From: JAUWMI01 sp964454265
Lineage (GTDB): Bacteria; Sumerlaeota; Sumerlaeia; MWCT01; JAUWMI01
Direction: 5' to 3'
Length of the DNA stretch: 64,000 nt
Assembly: GCA_964454265.1 (NCBI GenBank)
Contig: CAYVXD010000003.1
Location: 8,596 to 72,595, forward strand
Shown: positions 57,703 to 64,000 of the stretch, in pieces
How the letters are laid out: each line of letters opens with the position of its first letter
Position numbering within the stretch: position 1 is the stretch's first letter
The notes under the pieces: model-generated
Database searches by the model: none
Told to the model about the DNA's origin: nothing
What the model saw: the letters and a program-made list of their open reading frames with translations, nothing else
Position numbers and translations under genes: made by a program

Positions 57703-58541
57703 ACCGGCCTTAGCTCACTCATGGCCCAAAGAAGCATAAAGATGATCATTTTGCCCCGTGCTCCATAAGCCCATGCCTTACCCTGGGGCATTCAGAAACA
57801 CCTTCGCATTCACCCCATCTGTATCATTTAATACCAATAATGTACTTTTGTCAACATGAGCTGGGAAATCCGCATTACGCTGTCCATAATAATGACATGA
57901 ATTGAAAAGAATCCCAAAAATAGTTGCCAAACTTATGGCGCCCCCCTTTATGATGATGCCATAATGTGCTTTCAATGATTCGTGGCGCTAATGATATGGT
58001 GATTGTTAGAAATAATGGTATAGTGTCTTTATGAAAATATATTCTTAATAAAAATACTGGCTTGTCAAGCTATTTTTTGAAAAAAATTATAGTGATCTTG
58101 TCTTGGGTGGTGACTCGCCCCCAGACGAGGTTCTTGCCCAGCCTGTCACGCAGGTTTGCAGCATTCCGATAAAGCTCACACCATAGCGCAATAGTCGATA
58201 TGTAAAAGGCGGGAAAATCCTATTATTTGAAAAATGCGGCTGGGTAAATTTAGGCGGCGACTTGGGGCTCTAATTCGTAATTATAGTGACGTGTCTTAAT
58301 ACCAATGCTGTTGAGGCTCTTCACTTCGTTCAGAATGGCAAGCCCGCCTCAGGCGCACAGGCGCTGTCATTCTAAGTCGCCACAGGTTGAGAATGCGCCT
58401 TGTGCGTGCGGACGAAGAATCTTGCATAAGAATCTTTCGTCATCATATTTACGAACTGTTAAATCCAGGGAAGATGCTGTTCCTACGGGAGGCCCCTGCC
58501 TCTGCTTCAGTCCCCACCAGAAACCACATCAGATAGAAATA
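57703..58541. other. long gene-free, partly AT-rich stretch
   Basis: A 65-codon frame at 57778-57975 (minus) has only a TTG start and no ribosome site, so I do not call it. 58000-58090 is very AT-rich, with TTGTCA and TATAGT about 20 bases apart, a poor promoter fit. No RNA gene recognised. Confidence 0.35.
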
Positions 58542-58569
58542 GTAGGGGCGTTAAACTTAACGCCCCTAC
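58542..58569. repeat. 28-bp palindromic repeat, intergenic copy
   Basis: Ends GTAGGGGCG and CGCCCCTAC with core TTAAACTTAA; it differs from the copy at 55285 by one or two bases. It lies about 45 bases past the stop of the response-regulator gene. Confidence 0.8.
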
Positions 58570-58612
58570 CAGTCTGATCACCTTTTTTCAACAGAGCAAA
58601 TCGAGCTGCAAG

Positions 58613-59212
58613 CTACTGAAAGAAATAAGAAATTTCGACATTTAGTGCCACAGCCAGCTTAAACAGGGTAGAAAGCGACGATGCGCAATCGCCCCGTTCG
58701 ATTTTGGAGATCAGGCTAAGTGAGACACCGGCACGGTTACTGAGCTGGCGCAAGGTGAGGGCCTTGTCCTTACGCAATTCACGCATTTTCCGGCCAATTT
58801 CGTACATCAGCTGCCGTTGCGGGTCAGCCTTGATCCCTCTCTCGTGAACATAGCGGTTCATGACGTCAACAAGTTCTGCCATTTTGAACGGCTTCTTAAC
58901 ATAGTCATAGGCTTGGAGCTTAAGCGTCTCGACTGCCGAATCAATGGACGGATATGCAGTGATTATGATCACACCGATGTCGGAATCGAACTTCCGGATT
59001 TCCCTTAGCACGGTCGCCCCGTCCTTTTCTGGCATACGCAGATCGAGGAGCACGAGCTGATAGCTTTTGTTCTTCAGCTCGCTCAGGGTTTGCCCCGGAT
59101 CAGTAATGCCAAAAGCCCCAAATCCGTTTTCAGTCAGAGCCTCGCGCAAAGATTGATTAAAATCGCGATCATCGTCAACAACTAGAACATTTACTTTACC
59201 CTTTTCGTTCAT
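58613..59212 (-). CDS. response regulator with XRE-type helix-turn-helix output
   Basis: 199 residues. Receiver domain (about 1-125): VLVVDDDRDFNQSL (acidic pocket), LVLLDLRMPEKDG (phospho-accepting Asp), IIITAYPS (Thr-like switch) and YDYVKKPF (Lys). Output (about 138-199): IGRKMRELRKDKALTLRQLSNRAGVSLSLISKIERGDCASSLSTL, a Cro/C1 (XRE) helix-turn-helix, not the usual OmpR, NarL or Fis types. ATG 59212. It lies downstream of the sensor kinase gene on the same strand with a gap of 112 bases, so it is almost surely its partner. Targets unknown. Confidence 0.88.
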   Translation of the reverse strand: MNEKGKVNVLVVDDDRDFNQSLREALTENGFGAFGITDPGQTLSELKNKSYQLVLLDLRMPEKDGATVLREIRKFDSDIGVIIITAYPSIDSAVETLKLQAYDYVKKPFKMAELVDVMNRYVHERGIKADPQRQLMYEIGRKMRELRKDKALTLRQLSNRAGVSLSLISKIERGDCASSLSTLFKLAVALNVEISYFFQ

Positions 59213-59324
59213 TGTTTCTCAATCTCCTTTCTTTTTGTTAAACCTCGCCAAGCTCAATATGGCGATTTGGCGGTTTACCTTTTCTCTATCGTCCTCTCAC
59301 ACGCTGCACCTCCTTTGGGGCACC

Positions 59325-62300
59325 TTAAGCAATATCGTGCCGTACTATTGTAGGATCCACAGGGAGTACTACAGTAAAGACGGCTCCTTTGCGCGGACGA
59401 CTCTCAATCTCAATACTTCCGCCGTGGCCGATGACAATCCCCTGGGAAATAGCCAGGCCAAGTCCAACCCCATGAGATTTGGTCGAGAAGAACGGCTCAA
59501 ATATCCGGGACCGAATCCGTGCTGGGATACCCACACCTTCATCTTTGAACACAATGTGCACCTGTCGTCTAGCCGCAAAGGATTTTGTGCTAATCGTTAG
59601 GCTACCTCCAGTGTGTAAAGCCTCCAGTGCGTTCACGATGAGATTGGTGAAGACCTGTCTTATTTGATCACTGTCAACCGGTACATGCGGCAGACTCCGG
59701 TCGTATTGGCAAGCGATTTTCTTCCCTTCTGCCCGGAACCGCTGCTCCATCATCGAAATGCTTTCATCCAGGATAGTATGGATGTCCACAGTTCGCTTTT
59801 CCAGAACCCGGTGCTTTGACAGATCCAGCAGCCCTTCCACTGTATTGGAAATCCTCTCTATCACATCCAACATCCGCTGATATTCCTGGGCTGGCTGGCC
59901 ATTCGGCTTAGGGCGATCGCGTAGCCGCTCAAGATCCAGGGAAAGAGAGGCAAGCGGGTTGTTGATTTCGTGTGCCACACGCGCTGCCACCTGGCCGACC
60001 ATGGCGAGACGTTCCAGGTGGCGCATGCGCTCTTCACTGCGGCGAAATTCTGTAATGTCGCGAATCGAACCAGCCATTCTGGTAGCCTTGCCTTCTTGGT
60101 TCCAGATCGCCTGCCCACGGGAACTGAACCACCTGTACTCCCCCAATTTCGTGCGAAGCCGGTACTCCACGTTATAAGGAACGCGCCTCTCAAGGTGGTC
60201 GCGCAACGTATCCATAACCCGATCGTGGTCCTCAGGATGTAACCGTGACTCCCAAGTTTCATAAGAGCTTTCGATTTCATGATCTTCGTAACCAAGCAGC
60301 TCCTTGAATCGAGGAGAGTGGTAGACTTCATTGGTGATGATGTTCCAATCCCATAAGCCCTCGTTGGACCCCCGAGCAGCAAGATCAAACCTTTCTATAC
60401 TTTCCCGCAGTGCCTGCTCCGCCCGCTTGCGCTCGGTAACGTCCCTTGTGGTGCCAATAAAGGCGTTCACCTTTCCATCAGCATCTTTAATCACGGCGGC
60501 ATTTAATTCACCGGCAAAGCGAGTCCCATCTTTCCTCAGCAAGGTATATTCTGCACTTTTTACAAACCCTTCCTTCAGGGTTTTTTGAAGATTTTTTATA
60601 GCCTTCTCGCGGTCTTCCGGGACGACGAGTTCAAAAGAGTTTCTTCCGAGTAGCTCCCCAGCGCGTTCAAAACCGTGCAGATCTGCTGTCCGCTGAGATG
60701 CGTAGGTAATGCGCCCCTCTAAATCAGTTACAGTCACCGCATCTGGGGAGGTTTTCACCAGCGTCTTATACATTTCTTCCGACTCCCGTAGCGCCTCCTC
60801 CGCCCGCTTGCGCTCGGTAATGTCGCGAGATATTTCAATCGCGACGTTACTGTGTCCATTACTATGCATCGGGACCGAGACAATCTCGTATATCCGGCCG
60901 TCTTTCCCTTGTGCTTCCCGCTGCACTATCTTATTATGCTCAATAGCCTCCATCATGGGACACGACTGACAGGGTTGCGAACGTCCCTCATAGACGCGGT
61001 AGCACTTTTGCCCTTGCACATCACCGATCCGCTCTTGCGCCCAGCGATTCTGGTACTGAATTACATAGTCGCGGCTAATAATCTGCACCCCTTCGTTAAC
61101 GGCTGAGAGGATGGAATTCAACTTTTCCTTCTCAGACTTGACAGCCTCGAACAGTCGTACTTTCTCAATCGCAGTTCCAATCTGGTAGCCGATAGCCGTG
61201 AGCAGATTGACATCCGCGCTACCAAATTTGCGCGATTTCTTGGTCGCTACTTCAAGCACACCAAGTACTCGGTTGGGTGACTTAATCGGGACACTCACAA
61301 ATGCCTGGAAGCCCGCCTCGAGGGTAGCCGGAATAATGCGGTTAGACTTCGACGCTTTCGCGGTGACTATCGCCGGCCTGCCGGTTTTGGCTACTTGGCC
61401 AGTGAACCCCTCGCCCACCCCGAGCTGGTGAATGGCAGCACGCAGCCGGCGCGGCAACCCTCGGCTTGCCTTAAGATGAAGCACCCCTTCGGCTTCATCC
61501 ATGATAAACAATACAGCGGCCTCAACGGAGAGACCTTCACGTATTTTGTCGAGCGCAGTATTAAGAATTTCCGTAAGATCGAAAGATCGGTGTACAATCT
61601 CGCTAATGCTGTTGAGGATAGCCAGCTCGCGATTATACCGGCGGATCTCCTCCTCAGCTTTCAATCGCTGCGTAAGATCACGGTAAATGCCCTGGGTGAA
61701 ATATTCACCGCCAATCCGCATGCGGTTCCCGGTCACTTCGACAGAGAAAACTGTTCCATCTTTGCGGCGCATGCTTCTCTGTACTCGCGTATAACCCCGC
61801 TGCAAAAGGCGGGAAAAGTCCTCGCGAACCTTCCGTTTCGGGTACCCGGGGATATATGTTCCCACCATTTTCCCTACAATTTCAGCCCGCGAGTAGCCCA
61901 GCATTTTACACATCATCCGATTGGCTTCTATATAGCGCCCCGTACTATCCGCGAGCAGCACACCATCACTGGCTCCGTCAATCAGCGCCCGGTATCTAAC
62001 CATCAAGTCTGTGATCCGCCGATCACGCTCAATACGCTCAAGAGCCACACCCACGATGTTGCCGACAGCAGTCAGGAGCAGCTCGTCTTCTCGCGAAAAC
62101 TCCCGACGCCGAAGATAGCCGAGATTCATCACCCCCAGAACACGGCCGCGAGATTTTAGCGGCACACTTGCGTTTGACCGAACCCCAAGACGCCTAATTG
62201 CCTGGGGGCGGTTAAGGTGCCGTTCTTTCAGAACGTCGCTTACCATAGCTGGCTTGCCACTCTTGGCCACCCGTCCTGTGATTCCTTCACCAACTTTGAC

Positions 62301-62954
62301 AGTACTAAGCAGGTTGAGTTCTCGTTTGTGGCGGCAAATAGAGCCACTCGCTGCCACGCAGCGCAACACCTGCTTTTGATCATCGAGCAAGAATAAGAGA
62401 CCGTCATCCGCGCCGAGGGTCTTCATCACGCGCTCGAGCACGACTTTGAATACCTTATCCATGCTCAGCGTTTGGCTGATCTCTGAAGAAATAGCGTTGA
62501 GCATGGAGAGTTCTTTATTTCGCTGGAGGAGCTGTTCCACTGCCTGGTGCTCTGCGGAGGTATCACGGTGAATGCCCAGATAGCCGTGCACATTACCTGC
62601 GGCATCCTTAATGGGGCTTACACTAAAGGACGACGGGAAGACCTTTCCATTCTTGCGCCGGTGTTGCTCTTGGAAGCGGTGCGCCGTGCGCCCAAGAGCA
62701 GACGGCAACTCGCGCGCCAGGCGTTTCAGCCCTGCCGCACTGGCCAATTGCGTCGGCTTCTTGCCGAGCACTTTCCGTCTCCCATTACCATAAACCCGTT
62801 CGAATGCCGGGTTAACGTAAAGAATACGCCCATGTGAATCTGCAAGAATAGCGGGCTCATCAAGGTGCTCGAGCACCTGCGAAAATGACGGCACATCAAT
62901 ATCAGATTTCCGGTTTACCACTCGTTTACGTGATCCCATTTTCCCCAACTCCAT
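59325..62954 (-). CDS. multi-PAS/GAF sensor histidine kinase
   Basis: 1209 residues, no transmembrane helix, so a cytoplasmic sensor. Domain order: PAS (about 25-130), GAF (145-315), PAS, GAF, then three PAS domains, each closed by a D-I/V-T-E-R-K-R-A-E-like linker. The third PAS has RSQPCQSCPMMEAI, a CxxCP pattern common in PAS domains and possibly redox- or metal-linked. Kinase core: H-box VAARVAHEINNPLASLSLDL, N-box QVFTNLIVNALEAL, G-boxes FKDEGVGIPARIRSRIFEPF and SHGVGLGLAISQ. It should phosphorylate the XRE-type regulator downstream. ATG 62954; an alternative start is five codons later (MGSRKR). Confidence 0.9.
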   Translation of the reverse strand: MELGKMGSRKRVVNRKSDIDVPSFSQVLEHLDEPAILADSHGRILYVNPAFERVYGNGRRKVLGKKPTQLASAAGLKRLARELPSALGRTAHRFQEQHRRKNGKVFPSSFSVSPIKDAAGNVHGYLGIHRDTSAEHQAVEQLLQRNKELSMLNAISSEISQTLSMDKVFKVVLERVMKTLGADDGLLFLLDDQKQVLRCVAASGSICRHKRELNLLSTVKVGEGITGRVAKSGKPAMVSDVLKERHLNRPQAIRRLGVRSNASVPLKSRGRVLGVMNLGYLRRREFSREDELLLTAVGNIVGVALERIERDRRITDLMVRYRALIDGASDGVLLADSTGRYIEANRMMCKMLGYSRAEIVGKMVGTYIPGYPKRKVREDFSRLLQRGYTRVQRSMRRKDGTVFSVEVTGNRMRIGGEYFTQGIYRDLTQRLKAEEEIRRYNRELAILNSISEIVHRSFDLTEILNTALDKIREGLSVEAAVLFIMDEAEGVLHLKASRGLPRRLRAAIHQLGVGEGFTGQVAKTGRPAIVTAKASKSNRIIPATLEAGFQAFVSVPIKSPNRVLGVLEVATKKSRKFGSADVNLLTAIGYQIGTAIEKVRLFEAVKSEKEKLNSILSAVNEGVQIISRDYVIQYQNRWAQERIGDVQGQKCYRVYEGRSQPCQSCPMMEAIEHNKIVQREAQGKDGRIYEIVSVPMHSNGHSNVAIEISRDITERKRAEEALRESEEMYKTLVKTSPDAVTVTDLEGRITYASQRTADLHGFERAGELLGRNSFELVVPEDREKAIKNLQKTLKEGFVKSAEYTLLRKDGTRFAGELNAAVIKDADGKVNAFIGTTRDVTERKRAEQALRESIERFDLAARGSNEGLWDWNIITNEVYHSPRFKELLGYEDHEIESSYETWESRLHPEDHDRVMDTLRDHLERRVPYNVEYRLRTKLGEYRWFSSRGQAIWNQEGKATRMAGSIRDITEFRRSEERMRHLERLAMVGQVAARVAHEINNPLASLSLDLERLRDRPKPNGQPAQEYQRMLDVIERISNTVEGLLDLSKHRVLEKRTVDIHTILDESISMMEQRFRAEGKKIACQYDRSLPHVPVDSDQIRQVFTNLIVNALEALHTGGSLTISTKSFAARRQVHIVFKDEGVGIPARIRSRIFEPFFSTKSHGVGLGLAISQGIVIGHGGSIEIESRPRKGAVFTVVLPVDPTIVRHDIA

Positions 62955-63315
62955 TGCGGCCCTGGTAATACCTCTACGGCTCCAGAGAACAAGATACCAG
63001 GGAGGTAGTTCCAGGCCTTATAACAAGGTATAAAAAGAGAATAGGCATAGACCGATCCGTTTTGCAAGCGAAAAATTATAGCCAGGATAAAATTGACCCG
63101 GGAGGCCAAATCAGAAGAGATATGGAGAGGTTATGCCGAATTTTAAAATAAAACTACCAGCCAGTGGGCAGAAGAAGAGACCTTTTAAAAAGTTGCAGAG
63201 AAAGAAACTGAATCAGTGTAGGTTTATATTATTTTAGATTCTTTAATCAAAAACTTGCATCACGGGAAATTCGCAAATAGCTATAACACAAATTAGAAAA
63301 CGGATACCTCCTAAG
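62955..63315. other. intergenic region upstream of the sensor kinase
   Basis: AT-rich with several long A/T runs (about 63140-63260). No gene, RNA or clear promoter found. Confidence 0.35.
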
Positions 63316-63585
63316 CTATTTCCCCAGCAAGATTAGGCAACCGAATACAATGAATACAAGCCCGGCCAAGTAGCGAATGTAGTGGAGAGGTATTAATCTG
63401 GTAAGAGCCTCGCCAAACGCCACTGCAAGCACTGTAGCCAGCACCAGGGCGGCACCAGCTCCAAGTAAAACAGCCAGCGGCATCTTTTCCTTTGCCGCCA
63501 TACCGACAATCGCAAGCTGTGTCTTGTCGCCAATCTCTGCCAAAAAAATCAGCAAAAATGAGCTAAGGATAATCTTCCAGTCCAT
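63316..63585 (-). CDS. UPF0016/Gdt1-family membrane protein, single-repeat size
   Basis: 89 residues from ATG 63585, with AAGGAGAG upstream. Three helices: IILSSFLLIFLAEIGDKTQLAI (with the family motif E-x-G-D-K-[ST] on the first), MPLAVLLGAGAALVLATVLAVA and YIRYLAGLVFIVFGCLILLG. UPF0016 proteins (MneA in bacteria, Gdt1/TMEM165 in eukaryotes) export Mn2+ or exchange Ca2+/H+ and normally have two such repeats with two EGDKT motifs. This one has a single repeat and would have to dimerise. No yybP-ykoY riboswitch consensus is visible upstream. Confidence 0.85.
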   Translation of the reverse strand: MDWKIILSSFLLIFLAEIGDKTQLAIVGMAAKEKMPLAVLLGAGAALVLATVLAVAFGEALTRLIPLHYIRYLAGLVFIVFGCLILLGK

Positions 63586-63877
63586 GATCAGCACTCTCCT
63601 TCTGTCTGTCTTTTTTACCTCCTCTACCAGGTCCGTATATTTATGGCAAATGAAAATTGGAGGGCGTTGCCTTGTAACCACCAAAGAAAAATAGGGTACA
63701 GTCCACGCGCTCGTTCCTCGCTTGGGACAGTCCCCGATATTTCTCCGATTTTTCTTCCCCTCATTTCAAATATGACGGTGCACTGGAACTTCATTAAGAG
63801 AATGCAATGGTTTTGTAGCTTCCAGACGATGTGCCCAGTCGGCCTAGTAGTCCGTCAACATTGTTTTGATGGGTAGC

Positions 63878-63960
63878 GTTCGCCGCGGCGAACAGTCTGG
63901 AGGGCATCCTGCCCTCTCCTCATATGAAGGCGAGACGCCTTCACAATCCGCCACGGCGGA
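63878..63960. repeat. run of four short perfect hairpins
   Basis: GTTCGCCGCGGCGAAC (63878-63893), GAGGGCA-TCC-TGCCCTC (63900-63916), TGAAGGCG-AGA-CGCCTTCA (63925-63943) and TCCGCC-AC-GGCGGA (63947-63960) follow one another within 83 bases. Earlier (63695-63760), GGGACAGTCCCCGATATTTC resembles REP sequences near 12252 and 22351. No gene lies between 63586 and the end of the window. Confidence 0.7.
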
Positions 63961-64000
63961 CCGGGACGGCGGCGCTACGCCATATCAACAACTGACTTTG

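Noticed and set aside
57778..57975. 65-codon minus-strand frame with a lipobox-like segment
   Set aside because: Only a TTG start, no ribosome site, AT-rich surroundings and no recognisable family.
63586..63700. Possible manganese riboswitch upstream of the UPF0016 gene
   Set aside because: The conserved yybP-ykoY segments could not be found; only a normal ribosome site is visible.

Overview
The window looks like a scaffold of an uncultured, probably diderm bacterium assembled from environmental DNA. It has one 100-base run of N (22170-22269), a mid-50s-looking GC content, many dispersed palindromic repeats and a mixture of gene families that does not match a well-known model phylum. Outer-envelope genes (O-antigen ligase, GT39-type membrane glycosyltransferases, a LysM/M23 lipoprotein) argue for a diderm cell. 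The mcsA-mcsB-clpC arginine-phosphorylation operon is best known from Firmicutes. I cannot assign a phylum; a candidate phylum such as Sumerlaeota, Hydrogenedentota or Omnitrophota is only a guess.

Layout. 0-7 kb: two tandem pseudokinase-like proteins (the second with a membrane anchor and PKD-like domain), a glycosyltransferase, a TPR protein and a GT39-like membrane protein. 7.1-8.6 kb: dnaN, followed by a tiny membrane protein whose frame continues through an in-frame TGA into a 34-codon tail with a perfectly placed hairpin, a strong selenocysteine candidate. 8.9-12.1 kb: a small integron-type cassette array without a visible integrase (three attC-like sites plus partial ones) carrying a PaeR7I/XhoI-type restriction-modification system, a hicBA toxin-antitoxin pair, a UPF0158 gene and an orphan gene. 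12.3-16.7 kb (minus): clpC, mcsB, mcsA. 17-27.4 kb: a run of very large membrane glycosyltransferase-type proteins, interrupted by the N gap and an AT-rich island with a transposase tail, two more glycosyltransferases and a DUF2283/nuclease-like pair. The island may split one GT39-PA14 gene into two remnants.

27.6-36.6 kb: ankyrin lipoprotein, fmt, two secreted beta-propeller proteins that end in the same W-x-L-Y-[YE] C-terminal tail, a ClC channel with CBS domains, tRNA-Leu(CAA) and a SIS-domain sugar isomerase. 36.9-52.2 kb: a secreted subtilase, a GNAT acetyltransferase, a radical SAM enzyme with an Mth938-type partner, an amidohydrolase, a nitroreductase, the M23 lipoprotein, tRNA-Gly(CCC), an FHA-GAF-HD-GYP signalling protein, DUF4911 and an O-antigen ligase-TPR fusion. 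52.3-64 kb (mostly minus): a large FN3/lamin-tail secreted protein, lone trpF, a thymidylate synthase-like gene, a two-component system with an XRE-type output domain and a 1209-residue multi-PAS/GAF kinase, and a half-size UPF0016 transporter.

Most unusual items: the selenoprotein candidate with its SECIS-like hairpin; the cassette array; a recurrent C-terminal W-x-L-Y tail at three loci; and a different C-terminal module of about 165 residues present as a tandem pair in both the subtilase and the FN3/lamin-tail protein. The last two may be two separate sorting or surface-attachment signals in one organism. All calls are from reading sequence alone; no database search was run.
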